Shown here: positions 45,501 through 57,481 of the stretch, one piece after another
Layout: every line of letters starts with the position of its first letter
How positions within the stretch are numbered: position 1 is the first letter of the stretch
Assembly (NCBI GenBank): GCA_963920575.1
Contig: OY986963.1
Location: 7,106,896-7,170,895, forward strand
Length of the DNA: 64,000 nucleotides
DNA from: Narthecium ossifragum
Taxonomy: Eukaryota; Streptophyta; Magnoliopsida; Dioscoreales; Nartheciaceae
Reading direction: 5' to 3'
The notes under the pieces: generated by a model
Seen by the model: only the letters and a program-made list of their open reading frames with translations
Told to the model about the DNA's origin: nothing
The model's database searches: none
Made by a program: the position numbers and the translations under genes

Positions 45501-48500
45501 GTTCTTGGCAAGCAATGCAGGGTCAGTTTTACTAAGTCTACCAACAGAAGCAAGCAGATTTTAGACTATGTCCATTCAGATGTATGGGGCCCCGCCCCTA
45601 TCACTTCTTCATGTGGTGCCAGATACTTTATCAGTTTCATTGATGACTTTTCCAGAAAAACATGGGTTTACTTTATGAAACAAAAGTCTGAAGCCTTTGA
45701 TAAGTTTCAGATATGGAAAGCAATGATTGAGAAGCAAACTGGAAAACAGATAAAGTGCATGAGGACAGATAACGGTGGAGAGTTTGTCTCTAAGTAGTTT
45801 GAGCAGTTTTGCTTAGATGAAGGCATTAAACGGCATTTCACAGTTCCTGACAAGCCACAACAAAATGGAGTAGCTGAAAGAATGAACAAGACACTTCTAG
45901 AAAGAGCCAGAAGTATGAGGATATTTGCAGATCTACCAAAACAATTTTGGGCCGAGGCAGTCAACATGGCTTGTTATGTGGTGAACAGATCACCTTCCAA
46001 AGCACTACAGTTGAAGACTGCAGAAGAGGTATGGACTGGCAAGTCTGTTGATTATTCTAACTTACATATTTTTGGTTGTCCTGTTTATATGTTGCTACAG
46101 GAAACAAGAAGGACAAAGCTTGATGTGAAGTCTAAAATGTGCATCTTCCTTGGATTTAAAGAAGGAATGAAGGGTTTCAAACTTTGGGATCCTAAAACTA
46201 AGAAGATTGAGTATAGCAGAGATGTGGTATTTGATGAAGCATCTATGTTGAAGAAATTTCAGCAAAGTAGTCAAGATGAAGATAAGACTGATACCACTAG
46301 CCAGGTGGAGTTGGTTGGAGTAGAAAGAAGCATCATTGTGCCAGATACTGAAGAATCTTCTCATCAAGGTCATGAAGAAGAGGTGCAGCTAGAAGAAGAA
46401 TTGCCATATTCTATTGCAAAGGATAGAGAAAGAAGAAATATAAGAAAGCCAACAAGATTTGATGATACAGTAGCATATGCATTGCTGTCAAGCTTAGGTG
46501 AGCCGACCAACTACAAAGAAGCATTAGAAGATAAAGATAGCTCGCAGTGGATGAGTGCTATGGAGGAAGAGATGAATTCTCTTTACAAGAACCAGACTTG
46601 GGAGTTGGTGGATCTACCTAAAGGAAAGAAGGCAATTGGCTGCAAGTGAGTATATAGGAAGAAAGAAGCTTCATCTGAAGGAGAACCAATCAGGTACAAG
46701 GCAAGGTTAGTAGCAAAAGGATATGCACAAAAGGAAGGAGTGGATTTTAATGATATTTTCTCTCCAGTTGTGAAGCATTGCTCTATTAGAATTTTATTGG
46801 CTATGGTAGCTATGTGGGATATGGAATTAGAACAGCTTGATGTGAAGACAGCATTTCTCCATGGACAGTTAGAGGAGGAAATTTATATGGCACAACCAGA
46901 TGGCTTTGTTGAAGAAGGCAAAGAGCAGCTTGTTTGCAAGCTCAGGAGATCACTTTATGGCCTCAAACAAGCACCCAGGCAGTGGTACAAGCGGTTCGAC
47001 AGTTTCATGGTATCACATGGCTATATTAGGAGCATGTATGATCGGTGTGTATACTTTCGCTTTCTCACTGATGGTTCTATTATTTTATTGATGTTTTATG
47101 TCGATGATATGCTAATTGCCTGCAAAAGTTTGGATGAAATCAATAAGCTGAAACAGGAATTAAGCATGGAGTTCGAGATGAAAGATTTAGAAAGTGCCAG
47201 AAAGATCATAGGCATGGAGATTACGAGAGATAGACAGAATGGAAAGCTATGGTTGACACAGAAGAAATACCTTGAAAAGGTAATGGCCAAATTCAATATG
47301 AAGGAGGCCAAAGCAGTTAGCACGCCACTAGCTCAGCACTTCAAGTTGTCTCTTCAACAATGTCCGAAGACAGAGGAAGAAAAAGAAGACATGCTCGGAG
47401 TACCGTATGCTAGTGCCGTTGGATGCTTGATGTACGCCATGGTTTGCACCAGACCAGATTTATCTCAGGCGATTAGTGTCGTGAGCATATGGCAAATCCA
47501 GGGAAAGAGCATTGGAATGCTGTAAAGTGGATTTTGCGGTAATTGAGAGGTACACTAGATCCAGGACTGTTGTTCCAGAAAGGTACTGGAGAGGAGATGG
47601 TCATGGGCTATGCAGATTCAGACTATGCAGGAGATCTAGATAGACGAAAGTCCAGTACGGGGTATATCTTTACTCTAGGTGGAGGCCCCATTAGTTGGAG
47701 GTGTACATTGCAGGATACAGTGGCTTTATCAACAACAGAAGCAGAGTATATGGCAGCAGTTGAGGCAGCCAAAGAAGTTGTTTGGTTGAAAGGTTTGATA
47801 GATGAGCTTGGTATATCACAGAAGAGTGTTACTTTATATTGCAACAACCAGAGTGCTATATGTCTAGCAAAGGACCCAGTGTACCATGCTAGGACGAAGC
47901 ACATAGATGTGAGGTATCACAGGCTCAGAGATTTTGTTGCAGATGGTGGCATACAGCTGAAGAAAATTCCTACTGAGAGGAATATTGCAGACATGATGAC
48001 CAAGCCATTGCCTAGGGAGAAGTTCAGGCTTTGCCTGAACTTAGCCCACATTCAACAATGCTAGTTGATGAAGGCTCCAGGGAGAGGGGGTTTTGATTGC
48101 AGAGAATCCAAGTCAAAGTTTTGAAGAAGATCAATTGTTGAGTCAAGGTGGAGATTGTTGATTTTGCCTCAAAATTGAAGTTGACTAACTCTCTATATTC
48201 AGGCTATGTTTATGTACATAGCATGAGTCCAAATTGGACTCAATTAGTCTCTCTTGTGTATGCATATTTAGGTGGGACCCGGTAGGGTTTCTTTGATGCC
48301 ATTTTGCTAACAGCCGAAATAAGGCTGCTGGGTGAATAAAAGTGGAATGAGCCTCTCGTGTGGTGGCTGTAGCAAAGAATGAAAAAGAGAGAGAGAGAGA
48401 GACGATGAGAAGAGATGTACGTGAGAGAAGAGAATATTCGGGATTTCTTCTCCTGTAATCTTTGATTCTATAGTGGATTCTCTGGCATGCTCTCCCCGTT

Positions 48501-51100
48501 GATGTAGGAGGTTTGTCTCCGAACCACGTGAATACTTGTGTCCCCTCTTTTCTTGTGGTTTGTTTGCCTTGCTCTTCTCTGTGGTTTTGTGCATCGCATA
48601 AGGGTTTGCAAACATCGATCTGTGATCGAGATCCGACGCTTCCGCGCCAACACTAATGATGGACCAAGGAACTTATAATCATCACCTATACTTAAAAATT
48701 GTGCAGTACTAGCCGAAAAGTATAAAGAGGGGTCAGTAAACCATGTTGCCAGACCCAGGTAACTATTCCATTTTTCCTCTACAGTGCATTGGTTAGAAAG
48801 CAGGAGATCTGCAAAAATATCTTAGTTATGTGACAGAAGATTTAAATGTCACAGAAACAGAGATTAATAGCCAAGGTACTAAACCTGAAATGCAAACCAA
48901 CAGTGTGGTAGGATCTCTACGAGTGAGACTCATTTTCAAAAATTTGTATCTCAAAGACAAACTATTGATATAACTGTTTGTGATTGAAGATACATAGGCC
49001 AAGGCTGTAAATTCAAGAATTAGCCAAAAACCATAAATTCTTCCTAACCTGTAAGCATTTGGCTGGGCTGTACAAAAGGCCAAGATTATGCTTTCTCCGG
49101 ATATAACCAGCAGGGCTGTTGACACAGCTGTGTGTCTCTCTAACATTTGCTAAACTTGCCAAAGGTTTGAGATGCTGAGAGGCAGAGAGTAAGGCAGTCA
49201 AGCCTAAGAACCAACTTCCAGCCTGCTCCTTGTCTTTGCATATCTAAAAGACATAGTTAGGCAAATGTTAACGAACATTGCCAGTAGTATATCAAAAGAG
49301 AAGGAAAACAAATAATTAATAGGTTATTTAGCATTAAGAGACTGGAAAGGAACAGATTAATACCAAGTCGAGTGATTGTTCACCATTCTGACAGATAAGT
49401 GACAAGGACTGAGACTCCTTCCCCAATTGAGGCCGCCGCAAAAAGTTTACCTGCAGATCAGTGTGTTTCTTGCATGTAATTATAATGTAAAAATAACACT
49501 AGTAAGAGGATCTCATAAAGATCATTAAATGAGAAGTACATACAGTCTGTTGTCCAAGAACAATCTTGGAGACAGTATTCAACTTCAAGTGCTTTTCTTT
49601 CTCTCCCGAGTACCAAATCAAAACTTTCTCATCCTGTAATTCAAGAAGCAAACTAATTATGTTGGGGAGATATGACAAAAGGAAAAGACTAGAGAGAGAA
49701 GAATTTCTTCTGTTCCATCAACTAGCCGAAGTTGCTGATATAGTTAACCAAATACACAGCCCTTGGCATCTTGAATCACACTAGCGATATGATAATCTTG
49801 GTTTTTCAAGGTATACTTTAGTATTTTGTCCATTCCTGAACGACTTGGTAACTATTTAAGTCATCATAAATTCAAAATTAGGTTTCTGCTATCCTAATCC
49901 TCACCCACCCAACCACCAAGTGCTGACCAATTTGTTCTCATTTGTGAAATGATATTGCATTCACAAACCTGGTCATGATCCCCACGCTAGGACTTACGGT
50001 TTGTTTATAGATAATTCACATATAATGCTCATCTGGATAAGGTGTGTGCCCTTCTATCTACAGCAAAGGTATTGTTGGAGGATGGAGTAAAGGATTTATC
50101 AAGAAGAGCTTATGACATTCTCCAACTTAGCCCTGAGCTGCTCTCCGGCCATATCTCTCCAATTAGTGCATGACCAAAGGCATACAAAGTTGCAGATACG
50201 AGACATTATAAGTATATAGATATCCTTTTTCAGCATCCACAGGGCATCAAACACATTATTCTTCACCATAATTAGTCCTCTTCCCCAGTGACTCTGTTAT
50301 TAGCAGAACATGTATTCTATGATATTCTGGTAGCTTCTAGGAAATAATCAAAGGAAATCAACATGATCATCTAATAATCATAAAGTGGTACCAAAGCATT
50401 TGGAGAGTAGCTACCGTGGAAAGCCTGAAAGGGCAAAATTTAGGCTTCCCTCTCCTTCCACACTTCAGAAGATGTGCACCTTTCTTCATAGCAACAATTG
50501 CCTGAACAATTTCCAGAAAACTTATTTACAAATACAAATATGCAAAGGGAAAGAATAGAATCAGAAGAGACTAAAAACAGGCATCAACAAGAAGGCAACA
50601 CTAGAGAACACCTAAACAATGCAATGTTACATGAACTCTACTTCGAATTTACCCACCATTGGTTAAATTGATCAACAATTTAAAAGCCCCATAAAATCTT
50701 CAGATTAGTTTTGCAAAATCAGTTCTGCAAAAGGTAGTCGAAAATTGCATACCAAACTATGAAAAGTTTAAATAAAAAAAGGTTAATTTTGTATAATTAT
50801 TCATGAGTAAGTCATATGACTTGCCATAAAAACAGAAAAACCGCAATCTCATATAACTGCAATGGTGGAGCTTAAAAAAAAAAAAAAAAAACCACACAGA
50901 GAGCTCTCAACATCGGAAAAGAATGCAAGCGACCATTAAACAAAAAAGCAAAAAAAAAAAAAAAAAAAGAGCCAAAGATTTAATCAAAACAAATAGCATG
51001 GTACTCCTACAAGTGATTTAGATCATGAATGTACGACATAAACTCAGACCTTTTCTACCCCTCTATCTGTAGGAGTTGCTCTTCCATATTTTTCAGCCAT
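39540..51100 (-). CDS. PRAF: PRAF protein: PH, RCC1 repeats, FYVE and BRX domains, complete, 9 exons
   Basis: Exons (minus): 51100-51050, 50501-50415, 49633-49544, 49450-49364, 49243-49049, 43032-40918, 40636-40490, 40172-39757, 39660-39540. All phases join, 1102 residues. Domains: PH about 17-135 (AIVAMKKGAHLLKCGRRGKP, DEKVLIWYSGEKEKHLKL, SLDLICKDKEQAGSWFLGL); seven RCC1 repeats about 265-640 (GEVFCWGEEKGGRLGH, GKLYTWGDSDKGRLGH); FYVE about 655-715 (FGFTRKKHNCYNCGFAFCHS; the plant form with N in place of the usual second H/C of RHHCR); coiled coil about 876-925; and a C-terminal BRX about 1033-1085 (EWVEQDEIGVYVTFIVLPSG, RKHFSEKEAERWWEANQ). PRAFs are plasma-membrane and endosome proteins proposed as GEFs or polarity factors. 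Intron 5 (43033-49048) holds an antisense Copia element and the coding sequence is intact. The acceptor of the large exon (TTTGAAG/GTGCAT) is the least certain border. Confidence 0.95.
43605..44099 (+). repeat. Left LTR of the Copia element
   Basis: TG...CA ends, with a short GA microsatellite at about 43834-43850 and TCTCTTG-type leader sequence. It matches the right LTR almost base for base. Confidence 0.93.
44145..48064 (+). pseudogene. Copia gag-pol polyprotein, disabled
   Basis: The frame starts at the ATG 44145 and encodes, in order: a gag of the UBN2/Tnt1 type; a CCHC knuckle (CRWCKEDGHWMKDC) near 44825; an aspartic protease (SWILDSGCSYHMC) near 44993; a GAG-pre-integrase HLRLGH motif; an integrase with DDE-region residues (VHSDVWGP, FIDDFSR, RTDNGGEF); a reverse transcriptase (QLDVKTAFLHG, FYVDDMLIA); and a Copia RNase H ending near 48064. 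Breaks: TAG at 45795-45797 just after the integrase core, TGA at 46647-46649 at the start of the RT, a one-base-class frameshift near 47490, and TAA at 47540-47542. The element cannot make its own full polyprotein. Each break is a single lesion, in line with the low LTR divergence. Confidence 0.93.
48156..48652 (+). repeat. Right LTR of the Copia element
   Basis: Same sequence as the left LTR apart from about eight substitutions and a GA tract longer by 2 bp. Confidence 0.93.
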
Positions 51101-51330
51101 CTTTCCCAGATCTCTCTGTTTGAAAACCAGACAATAGACGAGAGAGAGGAGAGGTGTTCACAAGAACGGAACAAATGCTGTTCAATGTTACTTGTCTCTA
51201 GGGAGAGGATTCGGATAGAAGAAAGCAGTGATCCCTGCCTTCTTTTTCCCTTCTGCTTCCACTGCTTCTTTCTTTAACCCACCACGCCTGCCCTCCTCTG
51301 AGAGAGAGAGAGATAAAGAGAGACACAGGG

Positions 51331-51370
<40 letters not shown>

Positions 51371-51937
51371 GAGAGAGATGGGTGTACTGTATCTATTCTC
51401 CTCGTCATTCGTGCAGAGAAAAAGAGAGAAGAGAGAGGATATTAGATTAGCATAGTATAGGGTTTAGAAACAAGTGACAATGAAGTTTGATGGCACGTGT
51501 GCTTCCTGTGCAGTCGTTGTCTCGTTTCTCCATGCATGGATCTCTCTTTCGCTTTTTATACGTAAAGGCTTCGGCCATTGTGCTTAATCATGTCGTTATC
51601 GGTGTCATAAGACAACTACACTACTGCTTTGCTATGGCATGGGGATCCCATCCTTTTGCCCAACTCGAGGGAGGAACAGTCCGTCCACATCCACATCCAT
51701 CCCAAGATTTGGATCTCAGATCACCATTTGTTCTTTTCTTTTATAAAAGAAGACTAAACATCACACCACCACTACTTTCATTCAAATGCTGATCATCATC
51801 ATCATCAGACTCGATGTTCTGCAACAAGACCATTTAAGTGGTTACTACCTTTCTTTTCCAGAATAGAAATCTAAAACAGTACATTAATATCTCGTTGTCA
51901 TGTCTTCCCTATTAGACTAGTTTGTTAGTTGATAATC

Positions 51938-51973
<36 letters not shown>

Positions 51974-52310
51974 TACAATAAGACGAGAGTGGTGGTAGGG
52001 GTCTCCACTCTCCATTCTCCGTGGGTCTGAGTCTGAGATGCTTGGTACCCACTGGGCCACTGCCATGTCTTGACTTTTATGAATGAGAGAGGGAGAGAAG
52101 GAGAGAGAGGGGGAGAGAGAGAGAGGGGGAGAGCGAATCCATCACCCACGGGTGAAAACCCTTCACTTGATTCTTTCTCCGGCAAACCGACAACCTTGCT
52201 CCTCTGCCACCACCACCCTGGAACACAACCACCATCTCTCTCTCTCTCAAAAAAAAAACAATTGCGAGTGACCTTTTGTCAGTCTTATATATGAAAATGG
52301 TGACTAGATA
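51101..52310. promoter_or_regulatory. 5' leader and promoter region of PRAF with GA/CT repeats
   Basis: Three (GA)n tracts lie on the plus strand, so CT on the sense strand of PRAF: 51299-51379, 51939-51971 and about 52085-52135. CT-rich leaders and GAGA-type repeats are common in plant promoters. No competing gene is supported. Confidence 0.5.
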
Positions 52311-54220
52311 AGCTCTAATAAATTGCTATAATGGTTGCCTACATCTGTTCATCTAACAACAGTACACTGGTAGATAAGGATGCATACCTCCGAGCTGGAA
52401 AACATGTGAAGTATTATCCTAACACCTCCTATAACAGTGATGCTAGTTGATTCGTGGGCCCCAATTCCTCCGAATCACAACCCCACAATAATGGCGGAAA
52501 TGGACGGCAGAAGTCCTGCATGTGAGGCTGGAGTAGTAGAATAATACAAGCCCATGTACTCATCTATGTGTCCTTCAACCTGTGAAAGAAAATGCCTTCA
52601 TGTGATGATTTATAATATAAAAGAATTAAAGTTATATCTTGGTCTAAAAGCAACCACGGATTCCATTTTAACACTCTTTCAATCATAGGTGAGATAGCCT
52701 TTTTTACTGATGAGTTCTATTAAATAAGTAGCTGCATAAGCTTAACTATAGGGGTGATTACATTAGGCCGCAAAGATTGACTTCTCTGTTCGATTTAAGG
52801 CAGTGATACAAAAAGAAAAAGGACTGGTTGCAGAATTTTTTTTTAAAAAAATAAGATCAGATAGAATCTAAGCTAATTATGATTTTGATAAAAGTACAGT
52901 CAAAATAGGACAAAGAAATTTCCCAACACCAATGTGGCTTCGAAAATTTGAACAAAGGACTTTGACCTAGTTTCAAACCCTACAGGCATCAAAACATTTT
53001 TTGAAAAGCTTGTTTAGTCTTCCACCTTCCCCCATTCCACCAACATAAAAGAAACTAACATCAAGTGTATATACATTTCTATCATGATCAAACTGATTAG
53101 TGTGAGATTTGTAAATAAATTATGTTACGAAGGAATCTCTAACTGATAAACCAACAATTATAGCTTCTAATTATTGTGCTTCCTCCTAGGGCACTAGCCT
53201 TTTCTTTTCTTGATGTGATCCAAAAGCTAAACAAAGCCTGCTTTTTACCTGCCTTTTACCTTGAGCACTGACCCTTTAGCTGTACTTCTTCTGCTTCATC
53301 TCCTTTTCCACTTGCAGACCTCATCCTGAAAAATTAATAATATAGGCTGTCATCAGAATATACCCGAACCATTAGGCATGCATTAAGTAAAGGCTTCACA
53401 GCCACTCTATCTCTATAAACAAATCTCACAACGAATCTTATATAAACTAGCATTTATGAGAATGTGATTAATTAAGTGTTCACAACTATGTAGCATATCC
53501 AATAGACATGCTCGTGTACTACCCCGTCTACGGGCTTATCTAATCAAAAAAAGAAAAAAGAAAAAAAATCCAATAGGCATTGGAGAACCCTAAACAGTAG
53601 CAGTAAGAGACATGCAGTTGATTCAAAGCAGAGCCACACTATAAAGGTGAGCCACTACACGCGTGTCCTTTGGTTCTAATGTAGCTATGAACGACGTGCG
53701 TGATACTTTGAGTCTTTTGATGCCCCATCTAATATGATACTAATAACTACTATAATATCTACATTTTCTATGAAATGAAATGAAATGATGTACATAATTG
53801 TTCTTTCTAGATGAAAGATAAGAACATAAAAACCTCAAGTTCCAATTCTTAACATATGAGACCATTACTGTACGTCTGTACATGGATAGCAAGAGCTGGA
53901 GGACATTGTAATCAACAAAAGTGAAAACGGGAGAGAAAAGAAGTCCTGGAAAAGGTGCACAAACCCAGGAACAAAATGATGGAAAGAAGCCCATGCCCAT
54001 GCTGCCATGCAGGGTTGGTCTCCAGAATGACGTGCAAGGTCACGTGCTACCCCACTTAGAGGGAGAGACACTACCACGGATCGGATTCGGGGGTGTGCAA
54101 TAGCAGTGCTACCCCGCTCTCTCACACACACACGCCTCTGTCTCTCTCACACAGACGCATGAATTGAGACACGTGAGAGCTAAGTCATAAAAAAAGATAG
54201 TAGAGGTGGGTGGTTAGAGA
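52311..54220. other. Intergenic sequence, no supported gene
   Basis: Two minus-strand segments have exon-like borders (53326-53262 and 52578-52478, with TTTCAG and CACAG acceptors), but the spliced frame would stop after 26 residues. A non-coding transcript is possible and nothing supports it beyond the splice-like sites. Confidence 0.4.
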
Positions 54221-54545
54221 ATAGTGGAGGTGAGTAGTTGCCCACCTAGAATATATATATTATTATACAAACGTGTATATTTTATGAACATAACATACCT
54301 ACAACATACATATAATTGTATTATATACACACTAGATACATACTCACACATACATATATATTCCATAACATCTCTATACACATCCATTTATATACACGTA
54401 AATATTGTATGTGTGTTTATGAATATATATTTGTATACTTTATGTAGGGGTATAGCAATATATGTTTTACGTATATATACATAAGTGCATGATAGATATA
54501 TTCACAAGTCATAACATACATACCATATATAACCATCCTATCATA
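54221..54545. repeat. AT-rich TATATA/ACATAC stretch
   Basis: Dense TATATA, ACATACAT and TGTGTAT words. It is of the same type as 55790-55894, 57290-57360 and 57590-57735, and all of these border transposon ends. Confidence 0.7.
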
Positions 54546-55740
54546 TAAGGATGACTAGCATATTCCCGTGCCCCTGACACGATCATTCGAAAAATAAAGT
54601 CCTTCAAAGACATACCTAGTCCATAATTCACACGATAAAATGAAAAAGAAAATGAAAAGAACTATTAACAATATCAAAATATGAAAAAATAGCCCTTAAA
54701 TAGACATACAATATAGGTGCAACAATACTATACAATATATTAAAACAAAAAAAAAACAAAAACAAAAACAAAAACAAAATGAAAAAAAAGAATAAAAAAT
54801 CACAAGACACCCCTTTTCTTCTCTCCTCCCTTGTCTTCTTCCTTTCTCTTCTTCTTCCCCTCTTTCCTTCTCCTCGCCGCCAGCAAACACCATCGTTTAG
54901 AAGCCTTTCTTCTCCGACGAAGTCCAACTCGATGATTCCTCCACTCCCCCGCTCCGGTGACGACGCATCCACACCGTTCCCTCCACTTCCCCGTTCACGA
55001 CGCCGGAGGTCAGGGAGATCAGAGGTTGGGTGAGGAGATCAAGGAGGTCTGGAGGTCGGAGGTCCCGACGCCGACGGAGGAGCTCAAAATCGCGACAGAG
55101 GTACCCTCACCCACCCCACCTCTCTCTTTCATCACCGGTCCCGGCCGCCTGGAACCCATCTTGGGGTCTCTCTTCCACGGCGTCTCCTCCTTCGATATCA
55201 TCACCCGTTGGAACCCCCGACGCCCAACGCCCGGTCGTCACAGCTGCTCTTCACCATCGAGCTCCGTCACAAGCCACCCCAACCTCCCTCCACCGCCGAG
55301 AGATTGAACTCCTCTCCTCCGTGAACATTGGCTCGTGAGACTGGACTCCTCGCCGGCTCCAACCTCTTTCTCTTGTCCTCGACACCAGTCGCGAGCAAAG
55401 CCTCAGAAGAAATCACGTGCAATAATGGGAGGATGACGTCGCTGGCGGCAGCAGCTGCCGCACCCGGTAACCTCCACCGCCGACACTGCCGCGAGATTGG
55501 ACTCCTCTCCTCCTTGAACGCCGGCTCGTCGCTTCTGCCTTCGCTTCACCTCTCCTCTGTGAACGCCGATGTCCCAACCCACACTACTCTCTTTCTCTCT
55601 CATAAACTCTCTCCCGTAACCACCCCCACCCCCCTCTCCCCTAGGAACCGTTGTAACCGACTGCGAAACCGTTGCCCATGAACCGTTGGATTCAAGCAAA
55701 CCTATGATGAGGATCTCCCAACCCTCTCATATTAAAAGGC
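54546..55740. other. GC-rich repeat-like segment between ATAAGGATGA motifs
   Basis: ATAACCATCCT...ATAAGGATGACTAG (54528-54560) on the left and ATAACCATAG...ATAAGGATGA (55749-55770) on the right flank a GC-rich block with open frames on both strands but no recognised domain. A phrase containing GAGATTG(G/A)ACTCCTCTCCTCC occurs twice (about 55300 and 55494). It may be a Helitron-like or MULE-like element carrying host exons. Confidence 0.35.
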
Positions 55741-56044
55741 TATGATATAACCATAGTCTCATATAAGGATGATATATCGTATGTATGTTTAAAAATATTA
55801 TACGCAGATATATATAAATACATAATAAACAAACACTCATACCATACATACAACAATATATGTGTTTGTGTGTGTATATATAGGTACATATATAGGCTAA
55901 ATTACGTTTTTAGTACCTGTAAAATTTTGGATATACCACTTTAGTACCTCTAGTTTGATAATTATGTTTTTTATACCTATATTTAATGTATATAACATAT
56001 TTAGTACCTACCGTTAGACGCCGTTATCCAGACTCGACGGCAAT

Positions 56045-56070
56045 CCGCTCACGTGATATCACGTGAGCGG
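56045..56070. promoter_or_regulatory. Perfect 26-bp palindrome with two CACGTG boxes
   Basis: The core CACGTGATATCACGTG is extended by five matching bases on each side. It lies just inside the left TIR of the Pack-MULE, downstream of the end of the chimeric ORF. CACGTG is the G-box and the core of ABA-responsive elements. Confidence 0.85.
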
Positions 56071-56073
56071 TTT

Positions 56074-56835
56074 TCAGTCAATTTTGACTGATTGGTTTTG
56101 CCACCTCATCTTCTCCATCTCTCCTCTCTGTCTCCCCCTCCCCCTGCCGGATCTCTTTTCTCTCTCCTCCCTCTCTCTTTCCTCTCTCTCTCTCTCTTTG
56201 TCTCTCCCTCCCTTGTCTCTCCATCTCTCCTCTCTCCTCTCCGTCTCCCCCTCCCCTCGAGCATGTTGCCCGTAGAGCATGCTAGTGTACTTCAACCCGG
56301 TGTTGACGTCCAGCACGCCGAGGTTTGGCCCGAAGAGAGCGTAGTCGAGAGTCTCCGACGTGAACCCAAAGTACGGGCAGGCATTCACCATGAAAGCAGA
56401 GCTGGTAGCTCTCAAGAAGCTCATCAACAGCTTCAACACCGTCGTGTCATAGCCATTGGCGAGGTGGACGGCGTGGACCATGCCATCGACGTCGAAGAAG
56501 TGGTGCTCGGCCACATGCTCGAAGAGCGAATTCACGTCGTTGCAGACGTACACCCCATTAATGAAGGGCGGGATGCGGCTGCTCATGGGGAGGCGATGGC
56601 ACGGTGATTTCTCCGCCACAGGGGAGAAGTTGATGGCTATCTGGACGGCGGGGTCGGCGGTCTTCGGCAGCGGGTGCGGCCTCTCCGACAAGTTGCTAAT
56701 GAAGGCATCCTCCACGACATCGAGAGTGGTTGCCGCCGCGCGCAGGAAGATGTTCCAATCCGGCTCAGAGCTCTGCGGCTTGTTCTGCTTCTTCTTGCAA
56801 GGCGACTGGCGGCCATGCCCTGCTTCTTCTTGCAT
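56074..56835 (-). pseudogene. Chimeric ORF: NCED fragment fused to GH17 beta-1,3-glucanase fragment
   Basis: An open frame of 253 codons. Residues about 25-128 match the region just after the transit peptide of 9-cis-epoxycarotenoid dioxygenase ([48 protein letters not shown]). NCED cleaves 9-cis-epoxycarotenoids in ABA synthesis. Residues about 129-191 match a stretch of GH17 glucan endo-1,3-beta-glucosidase ([40 protein letters not shown]). The tail is Arg/Glu-rich low complexity. Iron-binding His residues of NCED and the glutamates of GH17 are outside the captured pieces, so no activity is expected. The frame is kept across the junction near 56451. It could be translated, or give antisense or small RNA against the parents, but expression is unknown. 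Confidence 0.85.
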
Positions 56836-57481
56836 AGCTCTGCAGCTTGCTCTGTGCCTTCTTTGATGAACGGGGAATAAGAGGTCAAGGAAGAAGAGGC
56901 CAGTTAGGTAGTATCACACACACACACACTCTCTCTACCTCTCCGTTTTCCTCATGTGACGACGCCCGGCGATCACGCCGTAGCCATTGAAGCTCACCGT
57001 CGAGTTCATCGCCAGTGACCAAGAGAGAGGGAGGAGAGAGAGAGACCACGTAAGAGAGAGGGAGGAGAGAGAGAAGAGATATTAGATATTAGAGATGGTG
57101 ATGAAGTGGCAAAGCCAGTCACGTGCAAGGGACCGGTTTGTCGTTTCAAAAAATGACCCTGTTAGACGGTCGGACCAAAACAAAGCGGTTTTAATAGTAT
57201 AAGTATCAAAAACGTAATTATAAAACTAGAGGTATTAAAGTGGTATATTCAAAATTTTACAGATACCAAAAGCGTAATTTAGCCTACATATATATATGTA
57301 TGTATTTATTACATACTTATGCATTTGTATATGAAATATATTATATATATATATATATTAGAGAGAGGCGGGGTTGGTGGGATCCATGTGTCACCATGGG
57401 ATCGGCTGCCACCTATCGCATGGCTGTGCAATTGGTACTAGCACACCCCCGAATGGATTGGGGGGCCCGGCTTTGCTAAGC

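Larger units (their letters stand above)
43605..48652 (+). mobile_element. Copia LTR retrotransposon (Tnt1-like), complete structure, decayed pol, in PRAF intron 5
   Basis: LTRs 43605-44099 (495 bp) and 48156-48652 (497 bp) begin TGTTGATTTTG and end GCGCCAACA. A perfect 5-bp target duplication CTAAT is at 43600-43604 and 48653-48657. About eight substitutions and one GA-repeat length change separate the LTRs, about 1.6 percent. The primer site (GTGGCATCAGAGC, initiator tRNA-Met type with one change from TGGTATCAGAGC) follows the left LTR, and a purine tract GTCAAGGTGGAGA precedes the right LTR. It lies antisense to PRAF. Confidence 0.95.
55895..57284. mobile_element. Pack-MULE, 1390 bp, with ~105-bp TIRs
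   Basis: The ends GGCTAAATTACG and CGTAATTTAGCC continue as inverted repeats of about 105 bp (TGTAAAATTTT, ATACCACTTTA, ACCTCTAGTTT shared). The 10-bp sequence TACATATATA flanks both sides (55885-55894, 57285-57294), a target duplication of Mutator size, though the flanks are AT-rich so one base of it could be chance. The interior carries fragments of two unrelated host genes on the minus strand. Confidence 0.9.

Noticed and set aside
51299..52135. Candidate microRNA precursor near the GA-rich leader of PRAF
   Set aside because: I found no match to common conserved plant miRNA sequences I could recall and no fold-back other than the simple repeats.
52478..53326. Two-exon minus-strand gene with splice-like borders
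   Set aside because: The spliced product would be about 26 residues with no similarity, and there is no promoter or conserved motif.
54779..55338. Overlapping frames that look like a plant proline/serine-rich protein
   Set aside because: Several frames are open at once on both strands and there is no domain. More likely repeat-derived GC-rich DNA.
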